Positions 56,299-64,000 of a stretch of DNA of 64,000 bases are shown here, piece by piece. Within the stretch, counting starts at the first letter, position 1, and each line of letters begins with the position of its first letter. A model generated the notes under the pieces. The model had not been told where the DNA came from. It worked only from the letters and a program-made list of their open reading frames with translations, and searched no databases. Location of the stretch: assembly GCF_947504215.1 (NCBI RefSeq), contig NZ_CANNGO010000001.1, forward strand, positions 372,001 through 436,000, read 5' to 3'. The DNA is from an uncultured Ruegeria sp. (GTDB lineage: Bacteria; Pseudomonadota; Alphaproteobacteria; Rhodobacterales; Rhodobacteraceae). Made by a program: the position numbers and the translations under genes.

Positions 56299-57102
56299 CT
56301 ATTCAGCTGTTTGTCCTGGCTGTTTGCCAAGAATGATCATCGACAACAGGTCGTCGTCGGTTACGTCGGCAATGTTCACTGTTCCGACCAGTTTTCCGTT
56401 CTTCATGACCGATGCGCGATCACACAGTTCCATCACCGCGTGAACGTCATGATCAATCAGGAATATCCCTATTCCTTGAGCCTTTAGTTGGTGGATCAGG
56501 TCTGCCACCATCTGCGTCTCATGCGGACCCAAAGCCGCGGTGGGTTCGTCCATAATCAAAATACGGGCGTTGAAGTACACGGCACGCGCGATCGCGACGG
56601 ATTGGCGTTGCCCACCAGACAACGCGGAAACCGGATCGTTGAACTTTTGAAAGTTCGGGTTCAATTGCGCCATGATCTTGCGGCACTCGGACTCCATCGC
56701 TGCGTCATTGACCAGTCCGAACGGCGTGGTCATTTCGCGCCCCAGGAAAAGGTTCGACGTTGCATCCAGATTGTCTGCAAGGGCGAGAGTCTGGTAGATC
56801 GTTTCGATGTTGTTGGCCCGTGCATCGCGGGGGTTGTTGATCTCAACCGGTTTGCCATCGATCAGGGTCTCTCCGTGATCCATCTGATAGGCCCCGGACA
56901 AGGCCTTGATCAAAGTGGATTTCCCGGCTCCGTTATGCCCGAGCAAGCCTACGACCTCACCTGGGTAGAGGTCGACCGATACGCCGTCCACCGCTTTGAT
57001 TCCACCGAAAGACACCGAGATATCGCGCATTTCGACCAGTGGCGGTGCGCCTGAGCCGCGACCAGATGCCGAAGGCGTTTGCTGCGTTTCCTGAGCTTGC
57101 AT
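56299..57102 (-). CDS. xylG: Xylose ABC transporter ATP-binding protein, single-domain form
   Basis: A 267-residue ABC ATPase. Walker A is [12 protein letters not shown], the signature is [14 protein letters not shown], Walker B is [11 protein letters not shown] and the switch His is in FLIDHD. Enterobacterial XylG has two fused ATPase domains of about 500 residues; this one has a single domain and must dimerise. The ATG at 57102 overlaps the xylH stop (TGATG); a GTG one codon earlier is an alternative. Confidence 0.93.
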   Translation of the reverse strand: MQAQETQQTPSASGRGSGAPPLVEMRDISVSFGGIKAVDGVSVDLYPGEVVGLLGHNGAGKSTLIKALSGAYQMDHGETLIDGKPVEINNPRDARANNIETIYQTLALADNLDATSNLFLGREMTTPFGLVNDAAMESECRKIMAQLNPNFQKFNDPVSALSGGQRQSVAIARAVYFNARILIMDEPTAALGPHETQMVADLIHQLKAQGIGIFLIDHDVHAVMELCDRASVMKNGKLVGTVNIADVTDDDLLSMIILGKQPGQTAE

Positions 57103-58400
57103 CACTTTGCCCCCAATCGTTTGCGGTAGACGATATCTATATAGACAGCGAGCACCAGAACGCTGCCAACGACGATGTTCTGAAACGGTGCATCAACGCC
57201 AACCATCGCCATCCCGGACTGAAGTGCTTGCATGATTAAGGCGCCAAGGATCGCGCCATAAATGGTCCCGATGCCGCCAGACAGTGCAGTACCGCCTATG
57301 ACGGCTGCGGCAATCACCCTCAACTCGTCCAGAGTGCCTATGTCATTGGAATGGTTGGCCAGCCGAGCCGATGCAACCACAGCCGAAACAGCACAGAGGA
57401 ATCCCATCAACGCAAATATCTTGACCGTTAGCATTCGCGTATTGATTCCCGAAAGCTCAGCCGCGTCCGGGTTGCCGCCGGTCGCAAAGATATAGCGACC
57501 GAAACGGGTTTTGCGAGCCACTATGGTCAGAGTGACCGCAACGATAATTAGTATGAGAACGGAAATCGGTATGCCATATCCTACAACCAGCCCCTCTGGC
57601 ATCGTTTCTCCACGGGCCTCAAACATACGTTGCAGCCTACGTGTCGGAATGGCGTAGCTGTTTACGATGTAGACATACCCAAGGATCGCAATCGCAATGA
57701 TCCCGGCCAGAGTGGTTTCGGCCCAAACAGGTTTCACAGGGAAGCCATGCGCAGCCTTGGCGCGCCTCCCGCTCCACAAAACCCAGATTGCGATTGCGGC
57801 TGCAAACAGACCGAACATCCAGCTTGTCGTTGAACCCAAAGTTCCGTTGGTTCCTCCGAACATCAGGAACGTGCTATCCAATGGGCCAATTGTCTGCCCG
57901 CTGGTCAAATACCAGGCCACGTTCCGCCAGACCAGAAATCCGCCTAGGGTCACAATGAAAGCGGGTATAGTTAGATAGCCTACCATCCATCCGTGAAAAG
58001 CCCCGATCAAGGTGCCGACGAACAACCCGACCACGATCGTGATGGCCCATGTCGCGGGATTGTTAAGCCCCATTCCCAGCATACTAGGTAGCAGCTCGGT
58101 TTGTGTCATTGCCATCACGGCTGATGTGGTCGCCAGCAACGCACCAACCGACAGGTCGATGTGGCGCGTGACGATGATAAAGACCATTCCGCAGGCCATG
58201 ATGGCTACTGAAACCGTCTGGATCGAAAGGTTAAACAGGTTGCGAGGGGTCAGAAAGCGCCCGTCCGTAACGATATTGAACCCTATGCACAAGATGACAA
58301 ACGCGCCGATCATTCCCAAAAGCCGCATGTCCAGTTCCAGTTGTTGGAACAGGTTTGGCTTTGCTTTTTCAGGTATCGGCTGAGACGAAGTTTCGGTCAT
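57102..58400 (-). CDS. xylH: Xylose ABC transporter permease
   Basis: A 432-residue polytopic protein with about ten or more helices and the monosaccharide-permease motif [13 protein letters not shown], plus [29 protein letters not shown] near the C-terminus. An upstream 20-residue extension, into the stem-loop region after xylF, was not used. It forms the membrane channel with XylG and takes substrate from XylF. Confidence 0.94.
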   Translation of the reverse strand: MTETSSQPIPEKAKPNLFQQLELDMRLLGMIGAFVILCIGFNIVTDGRFLTPRNLFNLSIQTVSVAIMACGMVFIIVTRHIDLSVGALLATTSAVMAMTQTELLPSMLGMGLNNPATWAITIVVGLFVGTLIGAFHGWMVGYLTIPAFIVTLGGFLVWRNVAWYLTSGQTIGPLDSTFLMFGGTNGTLGSTTSWMFGLFAAAIAIWVLWSGRRAKAAHGFPVKPVWAETTLAGIIAIAILGYVYIVNSYAIPTRRLQRMFEARGETMPEGLVVGYGIPISVLILIIVAVTLTIVARKTRFGRYIFATGGNPDAAELSGINTRMLTVKIFALMGFLCAVSAVVASARLANHSNDIGTLDELRVIAAAVIGGTALSGGIGTIYGAILGALIMQALQSGMAMVGVDAPFQNIVVGSVLVLAVYIDIVYRKRLGAK

Positions 58401-58425
58401 TTCCGATCTTTCATATTCAGCAATG

Positions 58426-58454
58426 GTCCCTGGCCCTGAATGCGGGCCAGGGAC
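58426..58454 (-). promoter_or_regulatory. Stem-loop between xylF and xylH
   Basis: GTCCCTGGCCC (58426-58436) and GGGCCAGGGAC (58444-58454) form a perfect 11-bp stem with a 7-base loop directly after the xylF stop codon. No T run follows. This is a strong candidate for partial termination or mRNA stabilisation that keeps the binding protein more abundant than the membrane components. Confidence 0.75.
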
Positions 58455-58462
58455 TGACAAGT

Positions 58463-59482
58463 TTAGCTACACGGGGCCGGGCCGTTTTCTACGCCCTGGC
58501 ATAGGTCCTCTAGCGGGATCCAACCGGCATCGACAACAACGGACAGGTTGTCCTTGGTGATCGGAACCGGCGCCAAGAAGACCGAGTTCATCTCGGTACC
58601 ACCTGGTGATGTCCAGCGTACCGCCTCTTCGACCTCAGCAGGGCTTGTTCCACCGCTGAGAGCGACCGCGATTTCACCGGCCGCTTTGCCGAGCTCGCGC
58701 GCATCTTTCCAAACCGAAACGGTTTGCGTACCCAGCGCCACTCTGTTCAGGGCCGCATGGTCCCCATCCTGACCAGAAACGGGGATACCCTCCATACCCT
58801 GCGCAGTCAGAGCTGCGACGACACCACCGGCAGTTCCGTCATTCGAAGCAACTACCGCGTCCACGTTGTTTTCATTCGCGGTCAGGATCTGCTCCATGTT
58901 CCGTTGCGCATTCGCCGGGAGCCAGCCGTCGGTATATGCCTCGCCCACAATCACTATGTCACCACTGTCTACTGCGGCGCCAATAATCTCTTGCTGACCA
59001 CCGCGCAGAAAGTCGGCGTTCGGGTCAGTCGGAGACCCCTTGATCATCACGTAGTTACCCTTGGGCATCGCGCCAAAAACCGCCCGCGCCTGCATCCGTC
59101 CGACTTCAACGTTGTCGAAAGTCAGATAAAAAGCGCGTTCATCTTCGATAAGACGGTCATAGGCGATGACCGGAATGCCTTCGTCGGCGGCCGCCTGCAC
59201 GGCCGGACCGATCGCTTGCGCATCTTGCGCAAGAATAATCAGTGCGTCCACGCCTTGCGCGATCAGACTTTCAATGTCGGAAAGCTGTTTTGCCGAAGAC
59301 GATTGTGCGTCCGCTGAAAGGTATTCGGCGCCACCGGCTTCAAGCGCAGACTTGATGGCCGCTTCGTCCGTTTTCCAGCGTTCTTCCTGAAAGTTTGACC
59401 AGCTTACGCCAACCACTGGTTCTGCAAACGCCGCAGATGCCAGCAATGTAAACGCAGCCGAGAAGCTGAGAATTCGTTTCAT
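58463..59482 (-). CDS. xylF: Xylose-binding periplasmic protein
   Basis: A 339-residue periplasmic sugar-binding protein of the ribose/xylose class. The signal peptide MKRILSFSAAFTLLASAAFAEP is followed by VVGVSWSNFQEERWKTDEAAI, and further motifs are DALIILAQDAQAIGPAV, IPVIAYDRLI and DAVVASNDGTAGGVVAAL. GGGAGG lies upstream of the chosen ATG. It is the first gene of the operon and delivers xylose to XylGH. Confidence 0.95.
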   Translation of the reverse strand: MKRILSFSAAFTLLASAAFAEPVVGVSWSNFQEERWKTDEAAIKSALEAGGAEYLSADAQSSSAKQLSDIESLIAQGVDALIILAQDAQAIGPAVQAAADEGIPVIAYDRLIEDERAFYLTFDNVEVGRMQARAVFGAMPKGNYVMIKGSPTDPNADFLRGGQQEIIGAAVDSGDIVIVGEAYTDGWLPANAQRNMEQILTANENNVDAVVASNDGTAGGVVAALTAQGMEGIPVSGQDGDHAALNRVALGTQTVSVWKDARELGKAAGEIAVALSGGTSPAEVEEAVRWTSPGGTEMNSVFLAPVPITKDNLSVVVDAGWIPLEDLCQGVENGPAPCS

Positions 59483-59538
59483 GATTTCCTCCCATTTGCT
59501 GAGCCATCGCATCTCGATTCGTGGCCCTCACCTGTATT

Positions 59539-59576
59539 GAGTAGCATATTTATTTCAGTCGGTAAAATATTTACTC
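59539..59576. promoter_or_regulatory. Candidate XylR operator
   Basis: GAGTA at 59539-59543, followed by an AT-rich section containing CATATTTATTT, is mirrored by AAATATTTACTC at 59565-59576. The imperfect dyad sits between xylF and xylR, where a ROK-family repressor would be expected to bind to control both directions. Confidence 0.6.
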
Positions 59577-59634
59577 TATTCGAAATGCAGAAATCCAAAT
59601 AGATTGAAGCCATGACAAGATTCGTGAGGACAAG

Positions 59635-60852
59635 ATGCTGAAAAGCAAAGATTCTCCCAATTCTCTGGATCAAAGAAACGCGACCCGCCTTCGGGTCCTT
59701 GAGCATATCAGAACGCGCGGATCGATCTCGCGAACTGATATCGCTTCGGCGTTGGAGACCAGCCCGGCAACAGTCACCGCAGCAACCGCCGATCTGATTG
59801 CTGCCGGCCTGATCAAAGAGATTGAAGGCGAAACGTCCTCCAAATCCGCGAAACGCGGCAGACCGAGGGTCCTGCTGCAGTTGGATGGGCGATCCCATCT
59901 GGTGGCGGGCCTGAAAGTGGCGCGTCATGTCATCTCGGTCCTGCTAGTCGATTTCGAAGGCAATGAGGTCACGTCACATATACACAAGCTGCATGAGGTC
60001 CAGATGACACCGGTTGGATTTGTGGCAACCGTTCGACTGGCTCTGGAGGAGGCCTGCAGGAAGATCGACGGGTCGATCGAAAAATTGGCAGGCGTCTCAA
60101 TCGGAATTGCAGGGCTGGTCGATGCCAACCGGAACTTCGTGCATTGGTCATCCTCGATCACCGAGCGAAACGTCGATTTCAACCGTCTGTTTGCAGAAGG
60201 CCTGCCCTGCCCTACTTTTGTTGAAAACGACGCCAATCTTGTCGCAAAGGCCGAGCAGTTGTTTGGGCAAGGCAAAGGCCTGAAGAACTTTCTGGTGGTA
60301 ACGATCGAACACGGCGTTGGGCTTGGTATTGTGCTGGATGGCAAGCTCTATCGTGGAGAGCGCGGCTGCGGCGCTGAGTTTGGGCATGCCAAGGTTCAGC
60401 TTGATGGCGCCTTGTGCCAGTGCGGCCAACGTGGCTGTCTTGAGGCCTATGTCGGGGACTACGCCTTGCTGCGCGAAATGACGGTCACGGGCCACAGCTC
60501 AGAGATGGCTAACGTCTCAGACATTCATGTTCAGGCCAATGCAGGCGATCAGCGCGCGACCTCGGTTCTGGCACGCGCAGGTCAGATGTTCGGTCTGGGA
60601 GTGTCCAACCTGATCAATCTATTTGACCCCGAATGCATCATTTTATCCGGCGCTCAGATGAGCATGGAACACCTTTGTTCCGACGACGTCATGAACCGCA
60701 TCAAAAATGGTGTCGTAAATGTTGATACCCCCTTGCCTGAGATTAAGATTCATCACTGGGGCGATCTGATGTGGTCCAAAGGCGCGGCGGCGTATGGGAT
60801 TGAACAGGTCTCAATTCTCAAGGTCAAGGAGCTTGCGGCGAATGCGTCCTAA
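59635..60852 (+). CDS. xylR: ROK-family transcriptional regulator, probable xylose repressor
   Basis: A 405-residue protein with an N-terminal winged helix (LEHIRTRGSISRTDIASALETSPATV) and a ROK sugar-kinase-like domain. The zinc-binding signature is EFGHAKV with CQCGQRGCLEAY. The start has GAGGA about 5 bases upstream. It is divergent from xylFHGA, with a dyad in the gap, so it most likely represses that operon in the absence of xylose. Its last codons overlap the next gene. Confidence 0.93.
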   Translation: MLKSKDSPNSLDQRNATRLRVLEHIRTRGSISRTDIASALETSPATVTAATADLIAAGLIKEIEGETSSKSAKRGRPRVLLQLDGRSHLVAGLKVARHVISVLLVDFEGNEVTSHIHKLHEVQMTPVGFVATVRLALEEACRKIDGSIEKLAGVSIGIAGLVDANRNFVHWSSSITERNVDFNRLFAEGLPCPTFVENDANLVAKAEQLFGQGKGLKNFLVVTIEHGVGLGIVLDGKLYRGERGCGAEFGHAKVQLDGALCQCGQRGCLEAYVGDYALLREMTVTGHSSEMANVSDIHVQANAGDQRATSVLARAGQMFGLGVSNLINLFDPECIILSGAQMSMEHLCSDDVMNRIKNGVVNVDTPLPEIKIHHWGDLMWSKGAAAYGIEQVSILKVKELAANAS

Positions 60853-62353
60853 GTTTGCTGTCTTTCTAACCCTCGCGACAGTCGCCAACGCAGAGACCGA
60901 AATCCCCCGGTTCGAACGCGTTGATGTTCCGGCACATATCTACGATGGCGGTTGGGAGCATTTCGTTGGTGGCGGCGTGGCTGTTTTTGATTGTGACGGA
61001 GACACTTTACCCGAACTGTTTGTCGCGGGCGGATCAAATCAATCACAATTGTTCAAAAACACTTCGCAAGAGAAGCTCTCTTTTCGCGCCGAAACTCCTG
61101 ATGAACTGTCCCTGACCGGCGTGACAGGTGCCTACCCCTTGGACGTTGATAGTGATGGATTCATGGACCTGATTGTCTTGCGCGTGGGTGATGACGTTCT
61201 GCTACGAGGCGCGCCGAATTGCGAGTTTGCTCCTTTTGACGCGCTAGGTTTTCAATCCGACGACTATTGGAGCACGGGTTTTTCCGCGACCTGGGAACAA
61301 GGTCAGAATCTCCCGACCCTCGCCTTTGGAACTTATGTGGATCGGCACGATCCTGATGGCCCATTTGAAACCTGTGGACCAACGCTGCTGTATCGGCCGA
61401 GTAAAGACAATTACGGACAGCCGCAGCACCTAGAACCCGGTTACTGTTCGCTTTCCATTCTGTTTTCAGACTGGGCTCGTACAGGGCGCGCAGACCTACG
61501 TGTCAGCAACGACCGGCACTACTATGTGCGCGGCGGTCAAGAGCAGCTTTGGGCCATGGAGACTCAGCCGCGTTTGTACTCAAGTGATGATGGCTGGCTG
61601 CCCTATTCGATCTGGGGAATGGGGATCGCATCTCGGGATCTGACCGGCGACGGATTTCCCGAAGTCTACCTGACATCGATGGGAGATCAGAAGCTTCAAG
61701 TTTTTGATCGCGAGGCCTCCGGCCCGACCTGGCGCGATGCCACCTATGAAAAAGGAACGACTGCGCACAGGCCGCATGTGGGGGGCGATGGCCGCCCATC
61801 GACAGGTTGGCATGCACAGTTTGGGGATGTGAATAACGATGGTCTGGACGACATTTTTGTCGCCAAAGGAAACGTCGAGCAAATGCCCGATGCCGCGCTG
61901 GACGACCCCAACAATATGCTTTTGCAACGCGCAGATGGCCAGTTTACTGAATCCTCGACCCAATCCGGCACTGCGTCGATGGCCAAGTCCCGCGGGGCGG
62001 CATTGACTGACCTGAACAACGACGGCCTGTTGGATCTGGTGGTGGTGAACCGCGGTGCTGAAATGGAAGTCTACCAGAACCAGTCCGCACCCGGAAAATG
62101 GCTATTGGTGGATGTAAGCCAGAACCGCACCAACCGCTGGGCCATCGGCGGCTTTATCGAGGTGAAAACCAACCTTGGGTCGCAAACGCGTGAAATCATA
62201 CTTGGCGGAGGACATGCGGGCGGGAGTATCGGTCTGCATCACTTTGGCCTCGACGATGCGAACCAGATCGACATCCGAGTGATCTGGCCCGACGGCGAGA
62301 CGAGCGATTGGCAACGCGCCAGCTCCGGCCAGACGGCCAGATTGACGCGCTGA
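60842..62353 (+). CDS. Secreted CRTAC1/ASPIC-UnbV-type FG-GAP repeat protein
   Basis: A 503-residue protein with a signal peptide (MRPKFAVFLTLATVANA) and several FG-GAP/VCBS beta-propeller repeats containing Ca-binding-like DxDxDG elements (FDCDGDTLPELFV, LDVDSDGFMDLIV, GDVNNDGLDDIFV, TDLNNDGLLDLVV). The C-terminal ASPIC/UnbV domain shows FIEVKTNLGSQTREI, HHFGLDDANQIDI and VIWPDGETSDW. The ATG overlaps the xylR end by 11 bases, so it is co-transcribed with a sugar regulator. Its end abuts the convergent peroxidase gene. Function is probably periplasmic or extracellular binding. Confidence 0.87.
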   Translation: MRPKFAVFLTLATVANAETEIPRFERVDVPAHIYDGGWEHFVGGGVAVFDCDGDTLPELFVAGGSNQSQLFKNTSQEKLSFRAETPDELSLTGVTGAYPLDVDSDGFMDLIVLRVGDDVLLRGAPNCEFAPFDALGFQSDDYWSTGFSATWEQGQNLPTLAFGTYVDRHDPDGPFETCGPTLLYRPSKDNYGQPQHLEPGYCSLSILFSDWARTGRADLRVSNDRHYYVRGGQEQLWAMETQPRLYSSDDGWLPYSIWGMGIASRDLTGDGFPEVYLTSMGDQKLQVFDREASGPTWRDATYEKGTTAHRPHVGGDGRPSTGWHAQFGDVNNDGLDDIFVAKGNVEQMPDAALDDPNNMLLQRADGQFTESSTQSGTASMAKSRGAALTDLNNDGLLDLVVVNRGAEMEVYQNQSAPGKWLLVDVSQNRTNRWAIGGFIEVKTNLGSQTREIILGGGHAGGSIGLHHFGLDDANQIDIRVIWPDGETSDWQRASSGQTARLTR

Positions 62354-63652
62354 TCAATTCTCGATCGGTAGCCCGCTCGGGACGCTTTCGGGAACACCCA
62401 GACGCAATGCCGGATCTTCGAGGCTGGCGAGAAAGCTCAGTATCGCGTTGATTTCAGCATCTGTTAGGCTTGATGGAGCCAATCCATTGGCATCGCCTAT
62501 TGCCTCAACACTATTCATATCAAGCATTGCGCTTTGATCTTCCGCTCCGGGGAATTCGGGCAACATGGCTTTGTCCACCAAGTAAGTCTGCAAGGACGCC
62601 GCCGGGTTTAAGTGGTGCCGCAGCACGTCCTCGAGCGCGGCATAGGCCCCAGAGTGGCCGTAGGGCGCGGTCAGTGTCACATTTCTCAATGACGGCGTAC
62701 GGAAAGCATAGGCATCCCTCTGGTCACCCGTTACACGCATTCGCCCTTCGTCGCGTGTATGATTCTCAAACCTCGCCGCTTTTCCAGGGCCGATCTGCGG
62801 CATCGCAATGGCGTGGAATGCATGATCGGTTTGAAACCAGCCAGAGTGGCAGGTGCTGCAGCCCGCCTCGCCGTAAAAAAGCTGCATCCCTGCCTGCGCC
62901 TGTTCTGATAACGTGTCTTCCCCGCGCATCGCACGGTCGAACGGGCTGTTGTCCGCGCGCCACTCAAAGGCGATAAAGTCGGCAACAACGTTTGCGATGG
63001 CCGTGAAGGTGACCTCCTCCCCCGGCATAACTTCTTCGAAAAGCCGCTTGTATTCCGGAATCGCCGCCACGCGTGCGGCTATCAAATCCCACGCGCCACC
63101 GTCCTGAGTCAGAAGCCCAAGACGTACGGCTTTGCTGACCTCGTTTTCCGAGTAATGACCGGCCATCTCATCAGGCGATAAGACCGGGAACATCGCCTGC
63201 GCGGCCAAGGCAGATTGGAACCCCGGTCTCATATGCGTGCCCAAAGGCGTACGGATGCCGTTGGGCTGATGTGGATCAGCTTCCAGACGCCCATCATGGA
63301 AAAAGGTCGTGAATTCAGCGGCACCAAGATTCCACAGCCCGGGCGAGTTACGGGGAATGCGCTGTTCAGGCGGATTGTTCGGGTCGATCTTGCGATCAGG
63401 CCCAAGCCCCACACCACCTTCGCCAATGCCAAGCGAAAGGCCATCCGAGGTGCCGAGATCGGGATGATGGCAGGTTGCACAGCTGATGTTTTTGTTGCCC
63501 GACAGGATCGGGTCATAGAACAATAGTTGACCAAGCTGGACATTTGCAAAGTCGGGCTCGGCAAACTCTGGTCTGGGTCCGAGGTCTTGCGCGTTGGCGC
63601 CTGTGGAGATCAGGCAAGCGCCCAGCGCCATAGCAACTACACAATGCTTCAT
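62354..63652 (-). CDS. Dihaem cytochrome c peroxidase / MauG-family protein
   Basis: A 432-residue periplasmic protein. The signal peptide ends near ISTGANAQD. Two c-type haem sites are present, CATCH about 38 residues into the mature chain and CSTCH near residue 270. RTPSLRNVTLTAPYGHSGAYAALEDVL follows, containing the conserved distal elements of the family. It may reduce peroxide or oxidise a partner protein, as MauG does. Its stop abuts the UnbV-type gene (TGATCA), and its ATG overlaps the mutarotase stop by 4 bases. Confidence 0.9.
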   Translation of the reverse strand: MKHCVVAMALGACLISTGANAQDLGPRPEFAEPDFANVQLGQLLFYDPILSGNKNISCATCHHPDLGTSDGLSLGIGEGGVGLGPDRKIDPNNPPEQRIPRNSPGLWNLGAAEFTTFFHDGRLEADPHQPNGIRTPLGTHMRPGFQSALAAQAMFPVLSPDEMAGHYSENEVSKAVRLGLLTQDGGAWDLIAARVAAIPEYKRLFEEVMPGEEVTFTAIANVVADFIAFEWRADNSPFDRAMRGEDTLSEQAQAGMQLFYGEAGCSTCHSGWFQTDHAFHAIAMPQIGPGKAARFENHTRDEGRMRVTGDQRDAYAFRTPSLRNVTLTAPYGHSGAYAALEDVLRHHLNPAASLQTYLVDKAMLPEFPGAEDQSAMLDMNSVEAIGDANGLAPSSLTDAEINAILSFLASLEDPALRLGVPESVPSGLPIEN

Positions 63653-64000
63653 GCTCGCATCCCTGAAATTTCTAAGTCTAGTGTCTGGCGATAGGGGTTA
63701 TCTGGCGAGTAGATGATTGGCGGAAACGAAGCAACGTTGATCGCGTTGGGATAGCCTGAGGGTTCGATACAGACCCCGCCCTCCCGATTGAAAGGTGCAG
63801 ACAGATGCGCCACAGAATACACCTGCGCGCCGGGCTGGTCAGAATACACGCTGAGCTTGAGGCCACTGCCTGCCTCGACCTCGGCAATTGGGTTCTGCGG
63901 TGACCTTTGGGGATCAAAAACAAAGAAATGATCTATGGCCCGTAAGGCGCTGCCGATCGGTTTCGAAAGGGTGAAATCCAATCCAACATCATGCACTTGT
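63649..64000 (-). CDS. galM: Aldose 1-epimerase (galactose mutarotase), C-terminal part, cut by window edge
   Basis: The last 117 or so codons of a mutarotase. DHFFVF fits the family DDxF/hydrophobic segment, and the C-terminus has CIEPSGYPNAINVASFP with the catalytic Glu, followed by PDNPYRQTLDLEI. It interconverts alpha and beta anomers of aldoses, which fits the xylose locus nearby. The N-terminal portion lies beyond position 64000. It is coupled by ATGA overlap to the MauG-type gene. Confidence 0.87.
   Translation of the reverse strand, partial: QVHDVGLDFTLSKPIGSALRAIDHFFVFDPQRSPQNPIAEVEAGSGLKLSVYSDQPGAQVYSVAHLSAPFNREGGVCIEPSGYPNAINVASFPPIIYSPDNPYRQTLDLEISGMRA

Noticed and set aside
56299-57102. 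Truncated xylG
   Set aside because: It is half the length of the enterobacterial protein but has one complete ATPase domain with all motifs and correct coupling to xylH and xylA, so it is a single-domain form and not a fragment.

Overview
The window looks like chromosomal DNA of a marine alphaproteobacterium of the Roseobacter group (Rhodobacteraceae). The indications are the dense, moderately GC-rich coding, two complete TRAP-type uptake operons, a HisD-like gene resembling the sulfopropanediol dehydrogenase hpsN, a succinoglycan-like exo locus, and a xylFHG-A set next to a ROK regulator. No rRNA, tRNA, CRISPR array, insertion sequence or integrase was seen.

Layout. (1) 1-6178: a catabolic operon reading leftward (small membrane protein, TRAP dctP-dctQ-dctM, hpsN-like dehydrogenase, partial SDR dehydrogenase), with a divergent LacI regulator and two LacI-type operators in front of it. 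It fits uptake and oxidation of a C3 sulfonate or similar polyol. (2) 6449-27188: an exopolysaccharide locus with ExoK-like glycanase, ExoQ-like polymerase, ExoP-like co-polymerase lacking kinase motifs, ExoF-like outer-membrane export protein, ExoY-like priming transferase, an ExoX-like small inhibitor, a Wzx-type flippase and six further glycosyltransferase genes. One of these encodes three glycosyltransferases fused in the order ExoL-ExoA-ExoM. Two PAPS-dependent sulfotransferases suggest a sulfated polymer.

(3) 27346-37726: the least explained region. A one-module polyketide synthase (KS-AT-KR-ACP-methyltransferase) and a type II thioesterase are flanked on both sides by genes for unusual proteins: a cysteine-rich protein, a Gly-rich protein, two proteins with beta-sandwich-like segments, and a radical SAM enzyme whose SPASM-like cysteines lie before the core domain. 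I do not recognise this gene set as a described system. (4) 38131-47658: a second catabolic region with TRAP transporter, DadA-like oxidoreductase, enolase-superfamily enzyme, LysR regulator, ThDP-dependent enzyme, GntR regulator and Asp/Glu/hydantoin racemase-family protein. The substrate is probably a chiral amino acid or hydroxyacid but cannot be named from sequence.

(5) 48078-54226: three odd proteins. They are a class III cyclase-like protein with altered active-site motifs and TPR repeats, a PAP2/vanadium-haloperoxidase-family protein with a long Gly-Leu-Gly-Asn repeat tract, and a 941-residue protein with an HEFSH zinc motif. (6) 54982-64000: xylose uptake and isomerisation (xylF-H-G-A) with divergent xylR, then a CRTAC1/UnbV repeat protein, a MauG-like dihaem peroxidase and the end of a galactose mutarotase gene.

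Start codons were chosen by Shine-Dalgarno position, so several genes begin inside the longest open frame. Perfect stem-loops separate binding-protein genes from permease genes in the transport operons, which suggests differential expression within them.
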